Source: Rhizobacter sp.
GTDB taxonomy: Bacteria; Pseudomonadota; Gammaproteobacteria; Burkholderiales; Burkholderiaceae_C
Assembly: GCA_025351675.1 (NCBI GenBank)
Contig: JANXVK010000192.1
Location: forward strand, 1-21,501
Reading direction: 5' to 3'
DNA length: 21,501 bases
The position numbers and the translations under genes are program-made. Shown in pieces: positions 8,542-15,729 of this stretch. Under the pieces are notes generated by a model. It was given only the letters and a program-made list of their open reading frames with translations. It was not told the DNA's origin and searched no databases. Each line of letters starts with the position of its first letter. The stretch's first letter is position 1.

Positions 8542-9501
8542 ATGATTGTCACGCGCCGCCTTACCCTGATCGCCGCCGCCTCGGCCGCTCTGTTCGCCGG
8601 CTCGGCCCACGCCGAAGACACCAAGGTCGCGATCGCGATCTCGGGCTGGACCGGCTTCGCGCCGCTGACGCTGGCGAAGGAAGCCGGCCTGTTCCAGAAA
8701 CAGGGTCTCGATGTGTCGATCAAGAAGATCCCGCAGAAAGACCGCCACCTCGCGATCGCCTCGGGCGACGTGCAGTGCGCCGCCACCACCGTCGAAACCT
8801 GGATCGCCTGGAACGCTGCCGGTGTCGCGACCACCCAGATCTTCCAGCTCGACAAGAGCTACGGCGCCGACGGCCTTGTCGTGAAACCGACGATCGCGAA
8901 GATCACCGACCTGAAGGGCAAGACCGTCGCGGCTTCGGCGCCCGGCACCGCGCCGTACTTCGGCCTCGCGTGGATCCTGAAGAAGAACGGCATGTCGATC
9001 AAGGACGTCAAGGTGCTGACGCTCGAGCCGCAACCGGTCGCCAACGCCATGATCGCCGGCACCACCGACTTCGACGCCGGCATGACTTACGAGCCGTACC
9101 TGAGCGCGGTGCGCGCCAAGCCCGAGGCCGGCAAGATCATCGCGACCACGCTCGACTACCCGATGGTGATGGACACCTTCGGCTGCTCGCCGAAGTTCCT
9201 CAAAGAGAACCCGAAGGCCGCGAAGGCACTCGCAGACGGCTACTTCGCCGCACTCGACATGATCAAGTCCGACCCGAAGAAGTCCTACGAGATCATGGGC
9301 GCCGACGTCAAGCAGAGCGGCGAGGCGTTCGAGAAATCGGCCGCGTTCCTGCGCTGGCAGGACAAGGCCGCGAACCAGAAGTTCTTCGCCGGCGAGCACG
9401 CCGCCTTCACCAAGGAAGCGGCCGACCTGCTGCTCGAGATCGGCACGATCAAGCAGATCCCCGACTTGAAGACCTTGGCGGACACGAGCTTCATCAAGTA
9501 G
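8542..9501 (+). CDS. NitT/TauT-type ABC transporter, periplasmic substrate-binding protein
   Basis: The protein is 319 residues with a clear Sec signal peptide (basic MIVTRR, hydrophobic core, likely cleavage after AHA at 24). The mature part looks like the NMT1/SsuA/TauA family that binds sulfonates, nitrate, pyrimidine precursors and similar small ligands: AISGWTGFAPLTLAKEAGLF, then KTVAASAPGTAPYFGLAWIL and FDAGMTYEPYLSAV. GGGAG lies five bases before the ATG. It is the first gene of a three-gene uptake operon that shares a HutC-type operator with hutG and lies between hutG and hutH. Inference: it imports histidine, urocanate or another imidazole or histidine-derived compound. The binding-pocket residues cannot be read for ligand by eye. 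It is not the HutX (glycine-betaine type) histidine-binding protein known from rhizobia. Confidence 0.93.
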   Translation: MIVTRRLTLIAAASAALFAGSAHAEDTKVAIAISGWTGFAPLTLAKEAGLFQKQGLDVSIKKIPQKDRHLAIASGDVQCAATTVETWIAWNAAGVATTQIFQLDKSYGADGLVVKPTIAKITDLKGKTVAASAPGTAPYFGLAWILKKNGMSIKDVKVLTLEPQPVANAMIAGTTDFDAGMTYEPYLSAVRAKPEAGKIIATTLDYPMVMDTFGCSPKFLKENPKAAKALADGYFAALDMIKSDPKKSYEIMGADVKQSGEAFEKSAAFLRWQDKAANQKFFAGEHAAFTKEAADLLLEIGTIKQIPDLKTLADTSFIK

Positions 9502-9511
9502 TCGGCATCCG

Positions 9512-10285
9512 TTGAAGCCGCTCGTCGAGGTCAGCCCCGGAAGGCGCAACGCGCTGGGGCTGCTGTTCTTCGTCCTGTTCTTCGCGGTGTGGGCCGTCGC
9601 GACGTTGGGCGGCTTCGTGCCCAAGACCTTTCTGGCCGACCCGATCGCGATGGTCAAGTCGGGCTGGATCCTGCTGACCGAGCAGGGGTTTGCGAAGGAC
9701 ATCGGTTTCACGGTCTGGCGCGTGCTCGGCGGCTTCGTGCTGGCGGCGGTTCTCGCGGTGCCGCTCGGCATCGCGATGGGCGCGTACAAGCCGGTCGAGG
9801 CGTTCTTCGAGCCCTTCGTCTCGTTCGCGCGCTACCTGCCCGCGTCGGCGTTCATCCCGCTGCTCATCCTGTGGGCCGGCATCGGCGAGGCGCAGAAGCT
9901 GTCGCTGATCTTCATCGGCTCGTTCTTCCAGCTCGTGCTGATGATCGCGCTGCAAGTCGGCGGCACGCGCCGCGATCTGGTCGAGGCGGCCTACACGCTC
10001 GGCGCGAGCGACGTCGGAATCGTCAAGCGCGTGCTGATTCCGGCCGCCGCGCCGCAGATCGCCGAGACTTTGCGCTTGGTGCTTGGCTGGGCGTGGACCT
10101 ATGTGATCGTTGCCGAGCTGATCGGCGCGTCGAACGGCATCGGGCACATGATCACCGACAGCCAAGCCTTGCTCGCCACCGACCAGATCATCTTCGGAAT
10201 CATCACGATCGGGGTCATCGGGTTGATCTCCGATGTGCTGTTCAAGCGCGCGAACCGGGCGATGTTCAAGTGGGCGTCGATCTGA
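9512..10285 (+). CDS. NitT/TauT-type ABC transporter, permease
   Basis: The protein is 257 residues, an inner-membrane permease of the binding-protein-dependent type (SsuC/TauC-like). The first membrane segment is LGLLFFVLFFAVWAVAT; about six are expected. The EAA loop that docks on the ATPase reads EAAYTLGASDVGIVKRVLIP. The start appears to be TTG at 9512, ten bases after the binding-protein stop. No ATG or GTG lies in frame before the first membrane helix and no clear ribosome binding site is present, so translation is probably coupled to the upstream gene. The stop is one base from the ATG of the ATPase gene. It should form a homodimer carrying two copies of the ATPase. Confidence 0.93.
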   Translation: MKPLVEVSPGRRNALGLLFFVLFFAVWAVATLGGFVPKTFLADPIAMVKSGWILLTEQGFAKDIGFTVWRVLGGFVLAAVLAVPLGIAMGAYKPVEAFFEPFVSFARYLPASAFIPLLILWAGIGEAQKLSLIFIGSFFQLVLMIALQVGGTRRDLVEAAYTLGASDVGIVKRVLIPAAAPQIAETLRLVLGWAWTYVIVAELIGASNGIGHMITDSQALLATDQIIFGIITIGVIGLISDVLFKRANRAMFKWASI

Positions 10286-10286
10286 C

Positions 10287-11075
10287 ATGAGCACCCTGTC
10301 GATTCAAGGCGTCGGCCGCACCTTTCCCGGCGTCAACGGTGGCAACCCGACATTGGCGCTGCAACCGACGAGCCTCGACGTCGCGCACAACGACTTCATC
10401 ACCGTGCTCGGCCCGTCGGGCTGCGGCAAGTCGACCTTGCTGCGCATCGTCGCGGGCCTCGACACGCCGACGCTCGGGCAGGTGCTGCTCGACGGCCAAC
10501 GCGTCGCCGGCCCCGGCGCCGACCGCGGCATGGTGTTCCAGAGCTACACGCTGTTCCCGTGGCTCACGGTGCGCGAGAACATCTGCTTCGGGCTGCGGGA
10601 GAAAGGCATGCCGGCAGCGGAGCAGGCCGAGATCGCGGCGCGTTTCATCACCGAGGTCGGGCTGACCGGCTTCGAATCGCACTTTCCGAAGCAGTTGTCG
10701 GGCGGCATGCAGCAGCGTGTCGCGCTCGCTCGCGCGCTCGCCAACGACCCGAAGATCCTGCTGCTCGACGAGCCCTTCGGCGCGCTCGACAACCAGACCC
10801 GCGCGCTGATGCAGGAGCTGCTGCTGTCGATCTGGGAGCTGCACAAGAAGACGGTCCTGTTCGTGACCCACGACATCGACGAAGCGATCTTCATGGCGAA
10901 CCGCTGCGCCGTGTTCAGTGCGCGCCCGGGCCGCATCAAGAACGAACTCCAGATCGACCTGCCGTATCCGCGCCACTACACCGTCAAGACGACGCCGCGC
11001 TTCTCGGCGCTGAAGGCACAGGTCACCGAAGACATCCGCGTCGAGACGCTGCGCGCGGTGCAGATGGAGAAATGA
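10287..11075 (+). CDS. NitT/TauT-type ABC transporter, ATP-binding protein
   Basis: The protein is 262 residues, an ABC ATPase of the SsuB/TauB type. Walker A is GPSGCGKST (42-50), the Q-loop is Gln85, the signature is LSGGMQQ (137-143), Walker B is ILLLDEP (157-163), and the switch His is His195 in THDIDEA. FMANRCAVFSARPGRI and the C-terminal segment are typical of the nitrate/sulfonate branch. The ATG begins one base after the permease stop, so it is the last gene of the transporter operon. It powers import of the unknown substrate. Downstream are three stem-loops before the converging hutH gene. Confidence 0.95.
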   Translation: MSTLSIQGVGRTFPGVNGGNPTLALQPTSLDVAHNDFITVLGPSGCGKSTLLRIVAGLDTPTLGQVLLDGQRVAGPGADRGMVFQSYTLFPWLTVRENICFGLREKGMPAAEQAEIAARFITEVGLTGFESHFPKQLSGGMQQRVALARALANDPKILLLDEPFGALDNQTRALMQELLLSIWELHKKTVLFVTHDIDEAIFMANRCAVFSARPGRIKNELQIDLPYPRHYTVKTTPRFSALKAQVTEDIRVETLRAVQMEK

Positions 11076-11083
11076 CGGTCCCG

Positions 11084-11162
11084 CGCCCGAGGGGTACATC
11101 GGGCGATCCCCCGAGGGGATGCGGGCCGGCAGAGGGCCACGAAGTGGGCCTCTTCGTGGCCC
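11084..11162. repeat. Three consecutive stem-loops between the converging ABC operon and hutH
   Basis: Three perfect inverted repeats stand in a row. CGCCCGA (11084-11090) pairs with TCGGGCG (11099-11105). ATCCCC (11106-11111) pairs with GGGGAT (11115-11120) around a three-base loop. An 11-bp stem GGGCCACGAAG (11134-11144) pairs with CTTCGTGGCCC (11152-11162) around a seven-base loop. No T tract follows on either strand, so they are not textbook intrinsic terminators. They may serve as mRNA 3'-end stabilisers or Rho-assisted stops for both converging units, or be a degenerate extragenic repeat. Confidence 0.6.
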
Positions 11163-11201
11163 ATGGCGGCTCGGCGCTCGACCCGCTCGCGCCGCAGCGA
11201 A

Positions 11202-12701
11202 CTACAGACCCGCGGCGACCAATGCGGTCGCGGCTTCGATGTCCGGCGCCATCAACCGGTCGACGCTCAAGCGCGCCACCTTCGCGCGCAGCCGGGCAAG
11301 CTGCGCCTCGATCGCATCCGACGAGCGCAGCGGCCGGTGGAACTCGATCGCCTGCGCAGCGCACAGCCACTCGATCGCGACCACGCCAGCCGTGTTGTCC
11401 AGCATCGTGTGCAGGCGCCGCGCCGCGAAGGTCGCCATCGAGACGTGGTCCTCCTGGTTCGCCGAGGTCGGCAGCGAATCGACGCTGGCCGGGTGCGCGA
11501 GCGACTTGTTTTCGGAGGCGAGCGCGGCCGCGGTCACCTGCGCGATCATGAAGCCCGAATTCAATCCGCCGTGTTCGATCAGGAAGGGTGGCAATCCCGT
11601 GATGCTGGCGTCCATCAGCATGGCCGTGCGGCGCTCGGCCAGCGCGCCGATCTCGGCGATCGCGAGCGCGAGGTTGTCGGCCGCGAACGCAACCGGTTCG
11701 GCGTGGAAATTGCCGCCGCTCAAAGCCTCTTTCGTGTCGGCGAACACCAGCGGGTTGTCGGAGACGCCATTCGCCTCGATCAGCAGGATGCCCCAAGCGT
11801 GGTCGATTTGGTCGAGGCAGGCGCCCATCACCTGCGGCTGGCAGCGCAGGCAATACGGGTCTTGGACGCGGTCGCAATCGAGGTGCGAAGCGCGCAGCGC
11901 GCTGCCGGCGAGCCACTCGCGATAGCGCGTGGCGACTGCGCGCTGGCCACGTTGGCCGCGCACCGCGTGGATGCGGTCGTCGAACGGCGTGTCGGAGCCT
12001 TTGGCCGCGTCGACCGTCATCGCGCCGACCGCCACCGCCACGTCGAACACGCGGCGCACGCGCTGCACCGCGTAAATCGCGAGTGCGGTCGAGGCCTGCG
12101 TGCCGTTCAGCAGCGCGAGGCCTTCCTTCGGGCCGAGCTGCAGCGGCGCGAGGCCCGCGTGCGCGAGTGCCTGCGCGGCGGGCAGGCGTTGGCCGTCGAC
12201 GAAAGCCTCGCCAACACCGATCAGCACGCAGGCGAGGTGCGCGAGCGGCGCCAAGTCGCCCGAGGCGCCGACCGAGCCCTTCTCGGGGATCACCGGCAGC
12301 ACGTCGGCGTTGAGCAGCGCGAGCAGCAGGTCGATGACTTCCATCCGCACGCCCGAGAAGCCGTGCGCGAGGCTCGCGGCCTTCAGCAGCAGCATCAACC
12401 GCACGACGGGCGCCGCCAGCGGCTGGCCGACGCCGGCGCTGTGCGAGAGCACGAGGTTGGTCTGCAGCTGCGCGAGGTCGGCGTCGGCGATGCGCGTCTG
12501 CGCGAGCTTGCCGAAGCCGGTGTTGATGCCGTAGACGGCGGCGTGTTGCGCGACGAGTTCGCGCACCGCCGCGACGCTGGCCTCGACGCCCACGCGTGCT
12601 GACTCGGCCAGTGACCAGCGCGCGCCGCCCGCGGTGGCCTGTTCGAGCATCGAAGCATCGAGCAGGCCGGGAACGATGGTGTGGCGCGGCGCGGTGTCCA
12701 T
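11202..12701 (-). CDS. hutH: Histidine ammonia-lyase
   Basis: HutH eliminates ammonia from L-histidine to give trans-urocanate, the first step of the pathway. The protein is 499 residues, within the family range of about 500-515. The self-forming MIO electrophile comes from Ala146-Ser147-Gly148 in [14 protein letters not shown]. The catalytic Tyr in [11 protein letters not shown] is Tyr57 and the conserved His in LSHSAGVG is His87. [21 protein letters not shown] and NQEDHVSM complete the HAL/PAL family pattern. GGAG lies nine bases before the ATG. A HutC-type operator lies 15 bases upstream and is shared with divergent hutC. It is separated from hutU and is transcribed alone. Confidence 0.97.
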   Translation of the reverse strand: MDTAPRHTIVPGLLDASMLEQATAGGARWSLAESARVGVEASVAAVRELVAQHAAVYGINTGFGKLAQTRIADADLAQLQTNLVLSHSAGVGQPLAAPVVRLMLLLKAASLAHGFSGVRMEVIDLLLALLNADVLPVIPEKGSVGASGDLAPLAHLACVLIGVGEAFVDGQRLPAAQALAHAGLAPLQLGPKEGLALLNGTQASTALAIYAVQRVRRVFDVAVAVGAMTVDAAKGSDTPFDDRIHAVRGQRGQRAVATRYREWLAGSALRASHLDCDRVQDPYCLRCQPQVMGACLDQIDHAWGILLIEANGVSDNPLVFADTKEALSGGNFHAEPVAFAADNLALAIAEIGALAERRTAMLMDASITGLPPFLIEHGGLNSGFMIAQVTAAALASENKSLAHPASVDSLPTSANQEDHVSMATFAARRLHTMLDNTAGVVAIEWLCAAQAIEFHRPLRSSDAIEAQLARLRAKVARLSVDRLMAPDIEAATALVAAGL

Positions 12702-12715
12702 GCTGAATGGCTCCG

Positions 12716-12733
12716 AAGTGGTCTAGACAACTT
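12716..12733. promoter_or_regulatory. Putative HutC operator between hutH and hutC
   Basis: AAGTGGTCTAGACAACTT is an 18-bp palindrome with 8 of 9 pairs and an intact GTCTAGAC core. Its first 11 bases match the sites at 2644 and 8448. It lies 15 bases before the hutH ATG on one side and 28 bases before the hutC ATG on the other, so one bound dimer could control hutH and autoregulate hutC. Confidence 0.83.
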
Positions 12734-12740
12734 TAGCATG

Positions 12741-12760
12741 CGGGTCGCTAGAATGACCCG
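12741..12760 (+). promoter_or_regulatory. Inverted repeat and -10 element abutting the hutC start; possible leaderless start
   Basis: CGGGTC (12741-12746) and GACCCG (12755-12760) form a 6-bp inverted repeat whose right arm ends at the base before the hutC ATG. Between them is TAGAAT (12749-12754), a good -10 element. Transcription from it would start about at the ATG, 7 bases downstream. No purine-rich ribosome binding site precedes the ATG. A TAGACA -35-like word lies inside the operator, but its spacer of 19 bases is long. The hairpin would form in DNA or in read-through RNA only. Confidence 0.4.
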
Positions 12761-13483
12761 ATGATCGCGCCTGCCGCCGCATCCCGCACCCTGCCTTACG
12801 CGACCGTGAAGGCCGCGCTGCGCGAGCGCATCGCGCGCGGCGGTTGGGAACCCGGCGTGCGGCTGCCGTCGGAGCGCGAGCTGGTGCAGGAGTTCGGCTG
12901 CGCGCGCATGACCGTGCATCGGGCGCTGCGCGAGCTCGAAGAAGAAGGCCTGATCGAACGCCGCCAGGGCTCGGGCTCGTATGTCGCCGAGCTGCACCCG
13001 ATCTCGAACCTGCTGCAGGTGCGAGACATCCACGACGAGATCCGCGAACGCGGCCATGCGCACACCACGCGGGTCTGCAGCGTCGTGCGCGAGAAGGCCG
13101 ATGCGCGCACGTCGGCCGCGATGCGCCTGCCGAAGCACGCGCCGGTGTACCGCGTGCAACTCGTGCACTTGGAGAACGGCGTGCCGATCCAGCTCGAAGA
13201 CCGGCATGTGAACCCGGCCCTCGCGCCCGATCTGCTGGCGCGCGATTTCACGCAGGTGACGCCGTCGTTCGTGCTGTTCGAGCATGCGCCGCTGACCGAG
13301 GCGGAGCAGGTCGTCGAGGCCGTGCTGGCAAGCGCCGAACAGGCGACGCTGCTCGACGTGGCCACGGGCAGCGCGCTGCTGATGGTGTCGCGCCGCACGG
13401 TGTCGCAGGGGGTCGTGGCTTCTGTTGCTCGTCTCTATCACCCCGGCGCCCGCTACCGTCTGATCGGCCGCTTCTCCGTGTAG
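12761..13483 (+). CDS. hutC: GntR-family histidine utilisation repressor
   Basis: HutC represses hut genes and is released by urocanate in the well-studied enterobacterial and Pseudomonas systems. The protein is 240 residues. The N-terminal winged helix-turn-helix covers about residues 12-75, with [23 protein letters not shown] and the wing [11 protein letters not shown]. The C-terminal ligand domain is of the UTRA/HutC type (about 95-235), containing [19 protein letters not shown] and the closing [11 protein letters not shown]. Its place beside hutH and the three GTCTAGAC-type palindromes near hut promoters support the assignment over other GntR/UTRA proteins. It is probably autoregulated through the operator at 12716. 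Confidence 0.95.
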   Translation: MIAPAAASRTLPYATVKAALRERIARGGWEPGVRLPSERELVQEFGCARMTVHRALRELEEEGLIERRQGSGSYVAELHPISNLLQVRDIHDEIRERGHAHTTRVCSVVREKADARTSAAMRLPKHAPVYRVQLVHLENGVPIQLEDRHVNPALAPDLLARDFTQVTPSFVLFEHAPLTEAEQVVEAVLASAEQATLLDVATGSALLMVSRRTVSQGVVASVARLYHPGARYRLIGRFSV

Positions 13484-13599
13484 ATGTCAGCCCCCGGCTG
13501 CGAGTACGCAGCCACCCGCCGAGGGGTCGTCCCTTGGCGTGGGCCGGCCCTGCGCTCAGGGGCGATCACAATGGCGCACCTACGCGCCGAGACACGCCC
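13484..13599. other. Intergenic region with a stem-loop after hutC
   Basis: Directly after the hutC stop, GGCTGCG (13496-13502) pairs with CGCAGCC (13507-13513) around the loop AGTA. No T tract follows, so it may be a weak or Rho-aided transcription end. The rest is GC-rich with no clear promoter; CACAAT at 13567-13572 is a possible -10 for the next gene without a good -35. Confidence 0.4.
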
Positions 13600-14373
13600 A
13601 TGACACCCAAAGAAACCCCTCCGTCGACCGCCGCGCGCGCGCACGACCTGACCGACGCCGAGTTCGCCGAGCTCGACGACTTGTTGCTCGAAACCCCCGA
13701 GCCGCTGGAGCCGCTCGACGCGGTGATGCTCGACGGCTACCTGTGCGGCGTGATCGTGCAGCCGGTGCTGCTGGAGCCGGCAACCTGGCTCGCGCACATC
13801 TTCGATTTCGACGGCAGCCCGCTGCCTGACGAGGTCAATCAGGAATGGCTGACCCGCACGACAGCGCTGATCATGCGCCGCCACGCCGCGCTGAACCGCG
13901 CGATCGTCGAAGACGGTTGGTTCGACCCGCTGGTGCTCGAGTTCGACGACGAGCACCCGCGCGAGCCGGTGCCGGAAGGCGAAGTCGACATGATGGCCAC
14001 GCTGAGCCCGGTGTCGCAGTCGCTGATGCCGTGGGTCGCCGGTTTCCACCACGCGGCCGAGACCTTCCCCGACCTCGCCGAGATGCCCGACGACGCGGTG
14101 ATGGCCGCGCTCGCCCGCCTGTACCGCCACCTGCCCATCGAGGACGACGAGCAGCGCGAGCTGGTCGCATTGCTCGACCGCGAACACCCGCTCGCGACCC
14201 TCGACGACGCGATGGAGGAACTGGTCGTGACGATCGCCGATCTGCAAGACCTGACCAACGAGCAGCGCTACAAGGTCGAGACCGTGAAGCGCGAGACGCC
14301 GAAAGTCGGCCGCAACGACCCGTGCCCGTGCGGCAGCGGCAAGAAGTTCAAGCAGTGCCACGGGGCCGCTTGA
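13600..14373 (+). CDS. YecA/UPF0149 family protein with C-terminal SEC-C zinc-binding motif
   Basis: The protein is 257 residues. The UPF0149 (YecA/YgfB) domain fills about residues 15-185, with [31 protein letters not shown] and [10 protein letters not shown]. The chain ends with a SEC-C zinc motif, [17 protein letters not shown], with Cys242, Cys244, Cys253 and His254 as likely ligands. The same motif closes SecA, where it helps contact SecB and ribosomes. E. coli YecA of similar architecture has been linked to ribosome or nascent-chain contact. The domain is highly acidic. The ATG at 13600 follows a weak ribosome binding site. The next gene starts 20 bases after the stop, so the two may be co-transcribed. 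Confidence 0.88.
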   Translation: MTPKETPPSTAARAHDLTDAEFAELDDLLLETPEPLEPLDAVMLDGYLCGVIVQPVLLEPATWLAHIFDFDGSPLPDEVNQEWLTRTTALIMRRHAALNRAIVEDGWFDPLVLEFDDEHPREPVPEGEVDMMATLSPVSQSLMPWVAGFHHAAETFPDLAEMPDDAVMAALARLYRHLPIEDDEQRELVALLDREHPLATLDDAMEELVVTIADLQDLTNEQRYKVETVKRETPKVGRNDPCPCGSGKKFKQCHGAA

Positions 14374-14393
14374 AGCGGCGGCGGGACTGAGCC

Positions 14394-15164
14394 GTGCGGC
14401 TCCAGCTCCTTTCCGACCTGCACCTCGAAACCGAAGTCTTCGAGCCGACGCCCGCGCCTGACGCCGAGCTGCTCGTCCTCGCCGGCGACATCGACAGCAC
14501 GTGGGCCGGGCTGGAGAAGTTCCGCGACTGGCCGGTGCCGGCGCTCTTCGTCGCCGGCAACCACGAGTTCGATGCGCGCGAGATCACCCAGACCTGGCCC
14601 GCGCTGCGCGACCGCTGCGCCCGGCTCGGCATCCGCCTGCTCGAATGCGAAAGCTTGGTGGTGCCCGACCGCGCCGGCCAGCGCATCCGCTTCGTCGCGA
14701 CCGTGCGCTGGAGCGATTTCGACCTGTTCGGCCCGGCCCAGCGCGAGCGCGCGATGCGGGCCGGCAGCTATTTCGTCAAGGTGATGCGCTCGACCCGCAA
14801 CGGCGCGCCGTTCGACGCGGCCGCGGTGCGCGAAGAGTCGCTGATCTGCCGCGACTGGCTTCGTGCCGAGCTCGTGCAACCGAACGCCGGCTGGGACAAG
14901 ACCGTCGTCATCACGCACTTCGCGCCGAGTTTTCGCAGCGCCGACCCGCGCTACGGCGCGCAGCCGGGCACCGCCAGTTTCTGCAATGCCGACGACGAGA
15001 TGCTGCCGCACGCCGACCTGTGGATCCACGGCCACCTGCATTGCCAGTTCGACTATGTGGTGCCGCATGCCAACGGCGCGACCCGCGTCGTCTGCAATGC
15101 GCGTGGCCACGCGCGCCGGGGTGAGGCCGACGGGCACCAGCCATTGCTGGTGCTCGACGTCTGA
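14394..15164 (+). CDS. Calcineurin-like metallophosphoesterase
   Basis: The protein is 256 residues, of the metallophosphoesterase superfamily. The metal site is complete: SDLHLE (Asp8, His10), AGDID (Asp32), GNHE (Asn56, His57), TH in VVITHFAP (His175), and HGHLH (His212, His214). The substrate cannot be deduced; relatives cleave phosphomonoesters, phosphodiesters or cyclic nucleotides. The start is a GTG at 14394, right at the conserved first strand (RLQLLSDLHLE), with a modest GGGA upstream. It has no signal peptide, so it is probably cytoplasmic. It lies 20 bases after the YecA-like gene, but no functional link between the two is evident. Confidence 0.88.
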   Translation: MRLQLLSDLHLETEVFEPTPAPDAELLVLAGDIDSTWAGLEKFRDWPVPALFVAGNHEFDAREITQTWPALRDRCARLGIRLLECESLVVPDRAGQRIRFVATVRWSDFDLFGPAQRERAMRAGSYFVKVMRSTRNGAPFDAAAVREESLICRDWLRAELVQPNAGWDKTVVITHFAPSFRSADPRYGAQPGTASFCNADDEMLPHADLWIHGHLHCQFDYVVPHANGATRVVCNARGHARRGEADGHQPLLVLDV

Positions 15165-15202
15165 TCAGGTGGATTGCCTGACGACCTTCGGCGCCGAGCC
15201 GG

Positions 15203-15421
15203 TCAAAGACTGGATCGACGCGTCAGCCGATGTTCCCACGGCAGCGAACCCGGGGCGGGCAAGGTGCCGAGCGGCATCGGCGGCGGTTCGTCGATCGGCC
15301 CGAAGCTCGCGTCGAGCCCGAACGCCGTGCCCATGTCGGCGCGGTCGGGTTCGTCCACACGCCGCTCGTCGCGTCTCGCATTGAGCGCCGACAACCATGA
15401 AAGACCGTTTGCCCAGTTCAT
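15203..15421 (-). CDS. Small protein of unknown function, 72 aa
   Basis: I do not recognise a named family. The ATG at 15421 has an excellent ribosome binding site (GGGAGG, five bases upstream), which supports a real gene. The frame is open further upstream to 15562, but that extension is Arg/Pro-rich and lacks the signal. The protein starts MNWANGLSWLSALNARRDER, then has an acidic/basic stretch (RVDEPDRADMGTAFGLDAS), then a Pro-rich tail. It has no signal peptide or membrane helix. It converges with the phosphoesterase gene (39 bases between the two stops) and diverges from the dehydrogenase. Confidence 0.58.
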   Translation of the reverse strand: MNWANGLSWLSALNARRDERRVDEPDRADMGTAFGLDASFGPIDEPPPMPLGTLPAPGSLPWEHRLTRRSSL

Positions 15422-15729
15422 CGCGACCTCCCGGGTGCACTCGTTCGATGTATCCAAGTGTGAGCCTGTTGTCGGCACGCGGCGCACGGGCAAGAGGGCG
15501 CGAACGGCGCAACCCGGTCGGACTTGGCATATCGGCGAGCCTGCGCTGCCGATGGTTGCCAAAACCCCGCACTCGTCACGCCGTCGACCTCACCCGGCCC
15601 GGCCGAGCAGGCGCGGCGTTGAGCCGGAGCACGGTCAAACCCGGACCGGATGAGGTCTAATTCGGCGTGCAGCCCCGCGCGCGAACGCGCCGTGCCCCGC
15701 CTTGCTCTACCCAACCCGAAGGATCCGAC
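15422..15729. other. Intergenic region between the 72-aa gene and the dehydrogenase
   Basis: This is 308 bases without a convincing gene. On the minus strand a weak promoter fits the 72-aa gene: CCGACA and TACATC with a 17-base spacer, about 35 bases before the ATG. On the plus strand TCTAAT (15656-15661) is a good -10 for the dehydrogenase, without a clear -35. AAGGA at 15719-15723 is the dehydrogenase ribosome binding site. Open frames across this region look like GC-rich shadows. I see no repeats or strong hairpins. Confidence 0.4.

Noticed and set aside
12395..13441. Minus-strand open frame (348 codons) spanning the hutH-hutC region
   Set aside because: It runs through the promoter and operator region and through hutC in antisense; its C-terminal part is a shifted copy of hutH composition, not a fusion.
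15203..15562. Longer version (119 aa) of the 72-aa gene
   Set aside because: No ribosome binding site at 15562 and an Arg/Pro-rich extension, whereas GGGAGG precedes the inner ATG at 15421.
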